Source: Pristionchus mayeri
Taxonomy: Eukaryota; Nematoda; Chromadorea; Rhabditida; Neodiplogasteridae
Direction of reading: 5' to 3'
Assembly (NCBI GenBank): GCA_036245805.1
Contig: BTRK01000006.1
Location: 41,696,520-41,760,519 of the forward strand
Length of the DNA stretch: 64,000 nucleotides
The position numbers and the translations under genes were made by a program. Shown one piece after another: positions 26,036-36,502 of this stretch (positions are counted from its first letter, which is position 1; each line of letters begins with the position of its first letter). The notes under the pieces were generated by a model, which saw nothing but the letters and a program-made list of their open reading frames with translations, made no database searches and was not told where the DNA came from.

Positions 26036-27557
26036 ACTCTTACTCACACTATGTAATGGTCGGCTATATTGATTTCGTTTCTTGATGTTATGTACATGCC
26101 TGTTTCAACGTTTTTGATGATTTCAGTCTCCCAATATATTGTTATACTGCCCATGTTACAGTATCGCCGGAAAGCATTCGGCTTGTACTTTTCGTCATAA
26201 TTTTTGCACCTCTGTATGTATTGTGCTAAACGTTTAAGAGACATTCCACGAGAAAACGCACCTTTTGGGATGGGTCGACGGATGACTTTTTTGCAACCCC
26301 CCTCAATATTTCGCTGGTGAAGTTCCCATACCGAGTGCTGATATTTGGCCCAATATGAAGGGCTCTGGTGCACTTTCCGAAAAATGTCACACCTGGCCCA
26401 AAAAAAATCGAAAATTTCAAATTTTTAAAAAGTACGATATTATAGGTTTTTTACGTCTATTTTTTGATAAAAATAACGAAAAACTTACTATGAAAGCGAT
26501 ATGATGCTGATAAAGTGTTGAAAACGCCGATTTTCGACGATTTTTGGCCGTCCTGAAAAGTTTATAATGCACTTTGCAAAAACTAACCTTATTTTCGGAT
26601 TCTACGTGAAAAACTACGCATAATATAAAAATTTCACAAAAATTCAGGGGTGCGCTCAGAAGTTATATTTTCCAGAACACTCTAGAGCAACCTCTCAGAG
26701 AAAAACCATCACACTTTCTCCAAATCATGCCGAATGGTCTCTTTTGAACATCGAAACTTATTTATATATTGAATCAAACAATTTGAGATCATGATCAGGC
26801 AATTTGAAGTCTTAATCTTGAAATTTGCACTTTTGGAAATTTCAAATTTCTCTGATTTCCCAAATACCGATATTTTTTCATCATAATTAGGTTTTCAATC
26901 GTCGTAAACGCCTCATATTACGTATTATGTATTTCTTATGCATATTCACATCGTTTTTGTACATATACCGCTCAATTGAACACTCTCATGATTTGAAAAC
27001 TCGAGAAAATGCGATATTTTTCAAAATTTTCGAAATTTTGCGATTTTCGTACACTCTGAGATTGCTATTTGAAGTCCAACAACGTCATTTTTCGCTCAGA
27101 ATTACTATATCCAACGTATATAATTATTTCCGGTTGGTTTGATAGCCATCTGGCGAAATTTAATTTTTCGAAAATTTCGATCCATTTTGAAAATAATGAA
27201 AAAATATTTTTCGCCAGATGGCTTCCAAACCAATCGGAAATGATTATATACGTTGGATATAGTAATTCTGAGCGAAAAAATGACGTTGTTGAACTTCAAA
27301 TAGCAATCTCAGAGTGTACCAAAATCGCAACATTTCGAAAATTTTGGAAAATATCGCATTTTCTCGAGTTTTCAAATCATGAGAGTGTTCAATTGAGCGG
27401 TATATGTACACAAACGATGTGAATATGCATAAGAAATACATAATACGTAATATGAGGCGTTTACAACGATTGAAAACCTAATTATGACGAAAAAATATCG
27501 ATATTTGGGAAATCAGGGGAAATTTGGAATTTCCAAAAGTACAAATTTCAAGATTAA

Positions 27558-29449
27558 GAGACATTCCACGAGAAAACGTACCAACCTTCGGATGGCTTTT
27601 TTGCAACCCCCCTCAATATTTTGCTGGTGAAGTTCTCATACCGAGTGCTGATATTTGGCCCAATATGAACGACTCTGGTGCACTCTCCGAAAAATGCCAG
27701 TCTAGGCCCAAAAAAATCGAAATTTTCAAATTTCCTAAATGCAGGATATTATAGATTTTTCTGGTGTATTTTTTTATGAAAATAACGAAAAACATAGTTT
27801 GGAAGCTGTATGACATCGAAAAAGGATCAAAAAGAGCGATTTTCGTCTTTTTTTGGCCGCCCTGAAATTTTTTTAACGCAATCTGCCAAAAATAACTCCA
27901 TTTTCGAATTCCCCATGAAAAACTGCGTATAATTTCCAAATTTCACGAAAATTCATATGTGTGCTCGGAAGTTATGATTTCCAGAACATTACGACTCTTG
28001 AGCAACCTTTCAGAGCAAAGCCATCACACTTTCTCCAAATCAAGCCCGATGGGCTCTTTTGAGCATCGAAACTTATTTTTACATCGAATAAAACAATTTG
28101 AGATCATGATCAGGCAATTTGAAGCCTTAATTTTGAAATTTGAATTTTTGAAATTTCCAAATTTCATTCATTTCACAAATATCGAGATTTTTGCGTCACA
28201 GTTAGGTCTGCAATCATCGGAACTGCCTCATTTTACGTTTTAATTATTGCTAATGTATATTCACATCTTTTTTATACATATTCCGTTCAATCATACATGC
28301 TAATGATTTGGAAACTCGAGAAAATGCGATTTTTTTCAAAATTTTCGACATTTTGCGGTTTTGAGACACTCTCAGATTGCCATTTGAAGTTCAACTAAAT
28401 CATATTTCGCTCAGAATTACTATATCCAACCCATATAATGATTTCCGATTGGTTTGGAAGCCATCTGGCGAAAAATATTTTTCCATTGTACTCGAGGTGG
28501 ATCAAAATTTTCGAAAACATATTTTTCGCCAGATGGCTTCCAAGCTAATCGGAAATCATTATATGGGTTGGATATAGTAATCCTGAGCGAAATATGAGTT
28601 GGTTGAACTTCAAATGGCAATCTGAGAGTGTCTCAAAACCGCAAAATGTCGAAAATTTTGAAAAAAAATCGCATTTTCTCGAGTTTCCAAATCATTAGCA
28701 TGTACAATTGAGCGCAATATGCATAAAAAGATGTGAATATACATTAGCAATAATTAAAACGTAAAATGAGGCAGTTCCGGTGATTGCAGACCTAATTGTG
28801 ACGCAAAAATCTCGATATTTGTGAAATGAGAGAAATTTGGAAATTTCAAAAATTCAAATTTCAAAATTAAGGCATCAAATTGCCTGATCATGATCTCAAA
28901 TTGTTTTACTCGATGTAAAAATAAGTTTCGATGCTCAAAAGTGCCCATCGGGCTTGATTTGGAGAAAGTGTGATGGCTTTGCTCTGAGAGGTTGCTCAAG
29001 AGTCGTAATGTTCTGGAAACCATAACTTCCGAGCACACATATGAATTTTCTTGAAATTTGGATATTATACGAAGTTTTTCATGGGGAATTCGAAAATGGA
29101 GTTATTCCTGGCAGATTGCGTTAAAAAAATTTCAGGGCGGCCAAAAAACGACGAAAATCGCACTTTTTGATCCTTTTTCGATGTCATACAGCTTCCAAAC
29201 TATGTTTTTCGTTATTTTCATAAAAAAATACAGCAGAAAACCTATAATATCCTACTTTTAAGAAATTTGAAAATTTCGATTTTTTTTGGGCATATGCTGG
29301 CATTTTTCGGAGAGTCCACCAGAGTCGTTCATATTGGGCCAAATTTCAGCACTCGGTATGAGAACTTCACCAGCAAAATATTGAGGGGGGTTGCAAAAAA
29401 GCCATCCGTCGACCCCTCCCAAAAGGTACGTTTTCTCGTGGAATGTCTC
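27558..29449. mobile_element. Nested GAGAC-TIR foldback, TTAA duplication
   Basis: TTAA at 27554-27557 and 29450-29453. The flanks joined without the element (CAAATTTCAAGA-TTAA-GACTTCAAATTGCC) match the opposite arm of the host element at 26800-26835 in reverse complement, which proves a single-TTAA empty site. The arms meet near 28500. Same TIR as its host, so a family member inserted into another. Confidence 0.88.
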
Positions 29450-29502
29450 TTAAGACTTCAAATTGCCTGATCATGATCTCAAGTTGTTTGATTCGATATA
29501 TC

Positions 29503-31253
29503 ACGCCTCTCACGAGAGAATCGAGCTGACCGCGGGAATGGGAGGAAAAGTCAGAGTTGGGATTATCATGGATTTATTGTGCTCTAGGGATGTAACTTCG
29601 ACCCCCAAAGCAGAAAAACCACAACTTCATTCTGGGCACCATGGCACCAGGTCGTTCGGTCTGGTTCCTGTCTTTAGATGCGTTTATCTTTCTTCTGGTG
29701 CGTTTTAGAGATAAATCCTCTGAGGATGACCCCCACTTATTTCCCACGCTCTATCGAACTGTACAAACCAGATCTTATAATTTTAACTCTGAACAACGCT
29801 ACATTCAAAACCACTTTTCTAAAAAGTATAGGTAAAGATTCCGTTAAGCTTTGAACAATGAATATAGCTCGTCATGCTCTTTAAAATGAGTGGCTTGCGG
29901 TTAAAATATCTTACGACTGGGGTGAGTTATGCCCCTCAAAGAGTTCGTGATGATTTGAAGTCCATTTCATTCCTTATTTCCACCGCCCTGTTATCTGTGA
30001 GCAGTGTGGAATGAAAATGAGAGATAATTGAAATGAGTTTCACGTAATACTAAAGTGAGAAAGTCTGAGATTTTATTAGCACCCAGTAAAACTCATTTCA
30101 ATTGCGCACCCTCCCTCTTCCATTTTCATTCCACACTGCTCACAGATAACAGCGCGGTGGAAATAAGGAATGAAATGGACTTCAAATCATCACGAACACT
30201 TTCTAAAGTTTTTTCTAAAGTCGTGATGAAAAAAACAGTTTTTTGCATGAAACTATGTGAAGACGTCATTTCCGCACGGAGCGTAACAGAACATATCGGT
30301 AGATCTCTTTATTACGAACAGATTGGAAAAAATCCGCTCGCTGTAGGTCAAAAACTGACCGAGAAACGGCCTTCCAACGAGGTAGGTCATAACTTCGTTC
30401 AACATGCAAATTTCGAGAAATAAAGTGGATAGGCGTCCTCCCCGCCCTCACTTTGGTCAGTTCTAAAGTTTACAGCGAAATCCGTGATCGAAAATTTTTT
30501 TTTGTCGCATCGGTTCCTGCATTTTTACAGGAGATCCGTGCTAAAGTGTTCGTGATGATTTGAAGTCCATTTCATTCCTTATTTCCACCGCGCTGTTATC
30601 TGTGAGCAGTGTGGAATGAAAATGGAAGAGGGAGGGTGCGCAATTGAAATGAGTTTTACTGGGTGCTAATAAAATCTCAGACTTTCTCACTTTAGTATTA
30701 CGTGAAACTCATTTCAATTATCTCTCATTTTCATTCCGCACTGCTCACAGATAACAGGGCGGTGGAAATAAGGAATGAAATGGACTTCAAATCATCACGA
30801 ACTCTGAGGGGCATAACTCACCCCAGTCGTAAGATATTTTAACCGCAAGCCACTCATTTTAAAGAGCATGACGAGCTATATTAATTGTTCAAAGCTTAAA
30901 GGAATCTTTACCTATACTTTTTAGAAAAGTGCCTTTGAATGTAGCGTTGTTCAGAGTTAAAATTATAAGATCTGGTTTGTACAGTTCGATAGAGCGTGGG
31001 AAATAAGTGTGGGTCATCCTCAGAAGATTTATCTCTAAAACGCACCAGAGGAAAGATAAACGCATCCAAAGACAGGAACCAGACCGACCGACCTGGTGCC
31101 ATGGTGCCCAGAATGAAGTTGTGGTTTTTCTACTTTGGGGGTCGAAGTTACATCCCTAGAGCACCCTAAATCCATGATAATCCCAACTCTGACTTTTCCT
31201 CCCATTCCCATTTTATCCCGATTCAGCTCATTTCTCTCGTGACAGGCGTGATA
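29503..31253. mobile_element. Nested foldback of the CGCCTCTCACGAG family
   Basis: The inverted ends ATCACGCCTCTCACGAGAGA and, reversed, ATATCACGCCTGTCACGAGA break the host arm within GATTCGATAT/AAATAAGTTTCG. The intact opposite arm at 26755-26790 reads through, so this is an insertion, probably with TA duplication. The centre contains another palindrome (29945-30805, TTCGTGATGATTTGAAGTCC and reverse), concentric with the outer arms. Confidence 0.78.
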
Positions 31254-31779
31254 TAAATAAGTTTCGATGTTCAAAAGAGACCATTCGGCATGATTTGGAG
31301 AAAGTGTTATGGTTTTTCTCTGAGAGGTTGCTCTAGAGTCGCCATGTTCTGGAAACTATAACTTCCGAGCGCACCCCTGACTTTTTGTGAAATTTTTATA
31401 TTATACGTAGTTTTTCACGTAGAATTCGAAAATAAAGTTAGTTTTTGCAAAGTGCATTATAAACTTTTCAGGACGGCCAAAAATCGTCGAAAATCGGCGT
31501 TTTCAACACTTTATCAGCATCATATCGCTTTCAAGGTAAGTTTTTCGTTATTTTTATCAAAAAATAGACGTAAAAAACCTATAATATCGTACTTTTCAAA
31601 AATTTGAAATTTTCGTTTTTTTTGGGCCAGGTGTGGCATTTTTCGGAAAGTGCACCAGAACCCTTCATATTGGGCCAAATATCAGCACTCGGTATGGGAA
31701 CTTCACCAGCGAAATATTGAGGGGGTTTGCAAAAAAGTCATCCGGGAGTTGGTACGTTTTCTCGTGGAATGTCTCTTAA

Positions 31780-32908
31780 CTAGGAATAACAAATCTAATG
31801 GGGAATAATATGCTGTTATTGCGAGCTTATGCAAATTTCTCATCCTTGCGTAGTGATGATGCAATCACACACCACTTTTTTCGAAAAATTATATTTCTTA
31901 GAAGAAAATTTTCCCACAGATCGAATTCCTTGGGTATTGAGACATTTCCAAGGACTACTCAGAAAACAATTTACAAGTTGCTGCGATCTCGCACCTCGTT
32001 GATGCAATTGCTGCAAGTTTTAGACGAAAAACACATAACTCAGCTTCTAGAGAAGCTAGAGACTCGTCCAAAGTACGGTCGTAATCATGACCCAAAACGA
32101 TCCTGAAAGTTTGGTTTTGATCAGCCATCATTTGCCCTCAAGGCACGAAAAAGTCACTTTCGGATTACCGAAGTTTGGGCGTTTACCATTTCAACAGAAA
32201 ATTAGCATAAAATGCGGCGCCAGCACAGGAAGTTGCGAAAACCATCAAAGAATCGATTCCCAATTTTTGATAGAGCTGGCACCACTTTCCGGGCTGTAGC
32301 GAACAATCTACGGACGGGCGCTCAGTTCGCGCGAACGCCATTTCCCTACACGACGATAGAATAGTGAGAGATCGGCGCGCAGAGACATCATGCGCTTCGA
32401 GAGCGGCGCGCGTCTGTAGATCTCTACCAAAAGTTGGGAATCGATTCTTTGATGGTTTTCGCAACTTCCTGTGCTGGCACCGCATTTTATGCTAATGTTC
32501 TCTTGAAATGGTAAACGCCCAAATTTCGGTCATCCGAAAAAGTGACTTTATCGTGCCCCGAGGGCAAATTATGGCTGATCGAAAACAAACTTTCAGGATC
32601 GTTTTGGGTCATGATTACGACCATTTTCGTACTTTGGACGAGTCTTTAGCTTCTCTAGAAGCTGAGTCATGTATTTTCTTTCTAAAACTTGCAGCAACTG
32701 CAGCATCGAGGTGCGAGTTCGCAGCAACTTGTAAATTGTTTTCTGAGTAGTCCTTGGAGATGTCTCAATCTGTGGGAAAATTTTCTTCTAAGAAATATAA
32801 TTTTTCGAAAAAGTGGTGTGTGATTGCATCATCACTACGCAAGGATGAGAAAATTGCATAAGCTCGCAATAACAGCATATTATTCCCCATTATATTTGCT
32901 ATTCCTAG
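31780..32908. mobile_element. 1.13-kb foldback with CTAGGAAT ends, TTAA duplication
   Basis: TTAA at 31776-31779 and 32909-32912, ends CTAGGAATAACAAAT and ATTTGCTATTCCTAG. The arms match (GCATCATCACTACGCAAGGA type) up to a centre near 32345. It shares its left TTAA with the right end of the neighbouring GAGAC element, so both used the same target site. Confidence 0.82.
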
Positions 32909-32992
32909 TTAAATGTTTAGCACAATGCATGCAGAGGTGCAAAAATTATGACGAAAAGTACAAGCTGCCGAATGCTTTCCGGCGATACTGTA

Positions 32993-33486
32993 AATTTATA
33001 TTGTTCACTATTGTTGTTGAACCATTCGCGATAAATAAAGACTGATTCCATGCTTCTGATATTGTTAATTCCTGAATTGCATAAGGGGGTGAAGGAGGAA
33101 GAAGGACCGGGGCCGGGAGAAAGCAAGGGACGATTTTTCTTGCAGTACCCCGGGGCGAGCGAATGAACCGGATCCCTAGTGGGCTGCCTAGTCACCTCGC
33201 CTAGTGGAGTACTAGTCCGGTTACAACTAGGCGGATGACTAGGTGGCCTAGTTGGCGAATCAGACCAGAGTAATGAATAATGTAGAAGGTGTGATTGGGA
33301 GGTCGAGTTCTTCCTGCTCCATTGTTTGCAGCCTCGAGTAGATGATATTCTCTCCGCATTTGAATGCTTTTTGAAATCAAATTATCTTTGAAATCAAATT
33401 GTTCGAGTTACGAATTGACACGCTATCCATGGCTCTCCCACACATGTAGGTGAAAACGAACAAAATGATAAACATTCAAAATAAAT
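32993..33486. other. Right-arm sequence of the 13.7-kb insertion
   Basis: It contains the CTAGTCACC/CTAGTTGGCG repeat-like stretch (33180-33265) that mirrors 20500-20660, and a GACACGCTATCCATGG block (33418-33450) mirroring 20446-20470. No gene was seen. Confidence 0.6.
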
Positions 33487-33558
33487 TCATCGCGGGGATA
33501 CGAACCATCGACCCTCCACATTGCAATTCAACTCACAGCCACTACACCACCGAGCCAG
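33487..33558 (-). repeat. tRNA-like module in the right arm
   Basis: Inverted partner of 20213-20284. The B-box reads GGTTCGTATCC on the minus strand (33496-33506). Confidence 0.6.
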
Positions 33559-33751
33559 TTGGAAATGAGGTGTGAGAAATGAATGGTAATTACTGCGAAC
33601 GGAAAATCGAAATTCCTTAACCTTAATTATCTTAAGTTCTAGACACATTGGGCAACTTTTGAAAAAGGTTTTGAGAATCCTATCGGGGTACCTTTCCACT
33701 ACAAAGAATTGAAGGCGATTGAGATATGTGAGTTCCGGTAAGATAACCTAC

Positions 33752-33808
33752 CGGTGGTTCCGATGCTACCGTAGTCACCAGTAGAGCCGAAATGATCAGT
33801 GACCTCAT
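33752..33808 (-). CDS. Signal-peptide exon of nas copy 1
   Basis: MRSLIISALLVTTVASEPP, 19 codons, ending at donor G|GTAGG (33751). It is nearly identical to exon 1 of nas copy 2 (MRSLLISALLVTTVASDHA at 47056-47112), including the promoter in front. The next exon on this strand with matching phase is 19792-19905, so intron 1 would be 13.85 kb because of the transposon nest. If that intron is not spliced, copy 1 lacks a signal peptide. Confidence 0.75.
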
Positions 33809-33842
33809 GATGGTGAAGCTACTGGGGAATTAATGATCGCGT

Positions 33843-33965
33843 ACTTATATGGCGAGGTCGTTTGAGTCTGACGTCACGAACTCGAAACGGGATTTTCCTT
33901 TCACTTATTCGAGATTGATCTTATGCGATATCGCTAAATGACCTTATGCGATATCACTGGGTTTG
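33843..33965 (-). promoter_or_regulatory. Promoter region of nas copy 1
   Basis: A TATATAAG element (33844-33851) lies about 40 bp before the ATG. Further up are CGAATAAGTGAAAGG and two GCGATATC sites inside CTTATGCGATATC (near 33920 and 33943). The same order occurs upstream of nas copy 2, with TATATAAATA and the GCGATATC sites. Confidence 0.6.
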
Positions 33966-34128
33966 TGCATGCAGGGGAAGGGATCAAGAAATGCATTTCC
34001 TTCTTTTAAAGAGGCAATCTTTATAGAACAAAGGGGTATTTCCGGCGAACAAATCGGGTGATTCTGAACAATTTAGAATTTCGAGGGCTTTTCCAAGTGG
34101 TCTTCCAAGTATTCCCCTATCCGAAAAG

Positions 34129-34221
34129 GAGCAATCGTCTGACTATCTTCAGTTTGCACGCTCTCTCGTCTCTCTGAACGGCGAGAGAGCGTGCAAACTG
34201 AAGAGAGTCAGACCATTGCTC
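34129..34221. mobile_element. 93-bp hairpin MITE, copy 2, 8-bp duplication
   Basis: CCGAAAAG at 34121-34128 and 34222-34229 flanks GAGCAATCGTCTGACTATC and, reversed, GAGCAATGGTCTGACTCTC. The inner stem CAGTTTGCACGCTCTCTCG is perfect. An 8-bp duplication is the hallmark of hAT-type insertion (family knowledge). Confidence 0.9.
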
Positions 34222-34229
34222 CCGAAAAG

Positions 34230-34734
34230 TCCTTGTCACTCTGACGACTAGATACTCCGTTCAGAGTAGAGATATACGAAAATTTTAGACGGCATTGCAA
34301 GTTCATTGCAACTAAAATAAGGCCCCGCGAAACCGTTTCTCCAGTCTTCCTCTACCTCATCCCGTTGTCCCTCTCACTGAAGACTCTCTGCGCTCTCGTC
34401 TATTTACGTGTTCGCACGCTTCCTCTATAAGTTAAGAGGGAAGAGTCGAAATGTCATTGAGCTACCGCACAAAAGCTAACGGTAATTTTCCTTTGAAGCA
34501 ATCAAAGCGAGTTAATATTTCTGCTAAACCACAATTTCCAATTAGTTTTCACTTTCTAATAAGGTTTTAAAAAAGTAAGCTGGCCAACTCCTCTACTCCC
34601 AATACTAATTTTTACTTTATTCTTCTCTTGAAAAGATAATGATATGATTATCGAGACAAAACACATGCATACAGCTTTGGAGAGGAGGTGGACGCCACTC
34701 GGGTTATTAATCGTGTTTCGGCTCTGTCTGATTT
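34230..34734. other. Unassigned gap
   Basis: Only short frames and polypyrimidine-rich sequence were seen. No gene was recognised. Confidence 0.45.
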
Positions 34735-35315
34735 GGGGGGACAGTGTTGGTTTCGGGGGACATATGTCCCCCCAAACCGACGATATGTCACCCAAAGCCG
34801 ACGATATGTCCCCCCAAACCGACAATATGTCCCCCCAAATCTAACGTCCCTAAAATTGCAAAAGGTCCAAAAATTGCTTTAGACTGAATTTTACTGATTT
34901 TGGAGGTCATCCGTCGTTTAAATTGTGCCATCCGGGTGTGTTGAATCGAGTACGATTGGTAGTCGAGGGGATTTTGGTAGTCGAGGGGATGGTATTTGTT
35001 GTTGTGGAAGTCGAGGAAGGGACCGAATCGGTTGTGCTAGTCGAGGGGGGAATAGTAGTTGTGATGAGGACAGAATCAGAGGCTTCATTCATTTCTTCTC
35101 TGCGCCCTTCACCGAGTGACATCACGCAAAAGTTTAGATGCTTGGGGAGAACACTATCCATGATAGTCTATGCATATTGTTCGGCCATGGAATGATCTCC
35201 TAACGATGCATCCCCTACGTTTTAAGCCGAAAACCTCGATATGTCCCCCAAAACGACGATATGTCCCCCCAAATCACACAAGACCCCAATATGTCCCCCC
35301 AAACCAGACAGAGCC
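34735..35315. repeat. Short repeat clusters ATATGTCCCCCCAAA around a Ser/Thr-rich frame
   Basis: Units of GATATGTCCCCCCAAACCGA occur four times at 34760-34840 and three times at 35237-35305. Between them a minus-strand frame (34907-35161) is rich in Ser, Thr and Pro (TTTIPPSTSTTDSVPSSTST), possibly mucin-like, but with no signal peptide or splice partners. It is more likely simple-sequence DNA than a gene. Confidence 0.6.
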
Positions 35316-35429
35316 CATGTTTCAAAGTTGTTTAGCAAATTTGCCAGTGAAATTATGAGAGAAAGGCTCATGTATTATAATACACACGTGAGCGTCATTT
35401 TTATCTGTGTGTAGGACAACACACGGAAA

Positions 35430-35749
35430 TCAGATGGCGTCGACTGAGGGGATTCCTCCTTCTGGTTCAAATTCTGCGCATGCGGGACCATCGGGAGTAT
35501 CTGTGCATATACCGGCACACCAGATATTTGCGCAGGTTACTGAAAAGCGCAAACGATTGATTATCAGACCATTCGCGTAAGCTGTTAAGTTTTTTTTAAA
35601 ATTATTAGTTAAACTAAATCCTCTGGGATACTGTGTGGGTGGACGTATCGTTGCTCAAGGTTAACAGCTCGAAAACTATGGGGTTGGAAAATAATACCCT
35701 GGGAAGCAGTGATACCGCAGAGGACGATGAGAAGAAAGGTAAGACGTAT
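35430..35749 (-). pseudogene. Small secreted cysteine-rich protein, paralog 1, start codon lost
   Basis: Two minus-strand exons, 35698-35749 and 35430-35539, total 162 nt and close in frame to TGA. Exon 1 would give RLTFLLIVLCGITASQ, a signal peptide matching paralog 2 (RLLFLLIFLCILSAVLSQ), but the initiator position reads ATA (35747-35749) where paralog 2 has ATG in the same context (CTGAAGATGCGTCTT). Exon 2 encodes CANIWCAGICTDTPDGPACA, the same cysteine pattern as paralog 2. 53 codons. The product family is unknown. Either a non-ATG start or a decayed gene. Confidence 0.6.
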
Positions 35750-36161
35750 CTTCAGCAGGCAACTGATCGCTTTTTATGCAATTTATACCCCATATTGTTT
35801 GCGGGAAGATAGATGCAAGAAAAGAGCGATTGAATCAGCAGCACCTAGTCACCAATGGCAACGTTGTTATTGAGCAGAATCCGGATACAAAGAGGCATTG
35901 ATTGGCTTGCTTTGTTCTTCACAAAAAAGGCATTTGCAGGTGATCATGCATTTCCCACACTAATTGTAACATTTAGTATCCACAGCGGATTAATGGCCCT
36001 AGTGAACGTTTGGTAATCCTCCTCTGCAGTGTTCTCTGAATTTGGCAGGGACCGCTCGGCCAAATACACATAAATTATCATTACAGATGAAACGAATTCC
36101 GACATCGAGCAATGGTCTGACTCTCTTAATTATCATTACAGATGAAACGAATTCCGACATC

Positions 36162-36254
36162 GAGCAATGGTCTGACTCTCTTACGTTTGCACGCTCTCTC
36201 GTCTCCCTGACCGGCGAGAGAGCGTGCAAACTGAAGAGAGTCAGACCATTGCTC
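36162..36254. mobile_element. 93-bp hairpin MITE, copy 3, 8-bp duplication
   Basis: CCGACATC (36154-36161) and TCGACATC (36255-36262) flank the hairpin, 7 of 8 identical. The left 20 bp of the element plus about 35 bp of flank are also tandemly repeated just before it (36074-36127 and 36128-36181). Confidence 0.85.
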
Positions 36255-36262
36255 TCGACATC

Positions 36263-36502
36263 TATTGCGCATGCGTTTGCGTTCACACGAATACTACTGT
36301 CTCGGTTCTAAATGATTTGCTCTGTTTACTGTATTTGAAAGTGTACGTGCATTTTGTAGATACACGTGATGGAAAGAGTGAAAAGCTGTTATTTCCATCG
36401 TTCGCTTTGAATCATCCACCTGACAAACAATTTAATTGAATCGGGGATGAGCAACGTGATCCTGGCACATCCATCAGTGCTTGAATCATTCCCAATAAAT
36501 TA
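36263..36502. repeat. Flank of a segmental duplication with 38.9-39.5 kb
   Basis: 36310-36435 (GAAAGTGTACGTGCATTTTG to TGAATCATCCACCTGACAAA) matches 39350-39475 in the same orientation. Together with the paralogous genes at 35.4 and 38.3 kb this shows a duplication of roughly 1 kb. Confidence 0.75.

Larger units (their letters stand above)
26238..31775. mobile_element. GAGAC-TIR foldback (about 1.9 kb without its insertions), TTAA duplication
   Basis: TTAA at 26234-26237 and 31776-31779 flanks GAGACATTCCACGAGAAAAC and its reverse. The left arm is 26238-27180. The right arm is broken into 27180-27557, 29450-29502 and 31254-31775 by two later insertions. Removing those restores arms of about 943 and 950 bp. 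Short ORFs are mirrored on both strands and are not genes. Confidence 0.8.
26159..32990. mobile_element. Tiny TA-flanked MITE split at its centre by 6.7 kb of insertions
   Basis: TA-CAGTATCGCCGGAAAGC at 26157 and its reverse ending CTG-TA at 32992 bound 75-bp and 78-bp arms (26159-26233 and 32913-32990) that match base for base over most of their length. Between them, at the palindrome centre, sit the TTAA elements 26238-31775 and 31780-32908. The TIR resembles that of the elements at 41380, 44189 and 62152. Confidence 0.75.
20033..33738. mobile_element. 13.7-kb inverted-repeat insertion in nas intron 1, filled with nested elements
   Basis: The outer ends are CCGGAACTCACATA at 20033 and its reverse complement ending at 33738. 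Arms of about 0.6 kb match: a tRNA-like block at 20213-20284 and 33487-33558, GAGAGCCATGGATAG-type sequence at 20446 and 33429, and CTAGTTGG/CTAGTCGCC-rich stretches at 20500-20660 and 33170-33270. The right end is only 12 bp inside the 5' splice site of nas exon 1. The homologous intron in nas copy 2 is only about 130 bp, so the whole block is an insertion. No transposase was seen. Inside are at least eight other foldbacks, listed separately. Confidence 0.85.

Noticed and set aside
26200..31780. Many 60-120-codon frames on both strands
   Set aside because: The same protein strings appear mirrored from the two arms of the palindromes (for example at 27959-28243 and 28754-29038). They are non-coding foldback DNA.
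34907..35161. Mucin-like secreted protein
   Set aside because: A Ser/Thr/Pro-rich frame alone, without signal peptide, splice sites or homologous exons, between short repeats; kept only as part of the repeat region.
35434..35910. A plus-strand gene with exons starting at 35434 (MASTEGIPPSGSNSAHAGPS) and 35815
   Set aside because: The plus-strand exons cannot be joined in frame with normal splice sites, while the minus strand gives a two-exon paralog of the gene at 38.3-39.0 kb whose frame closes exactly.
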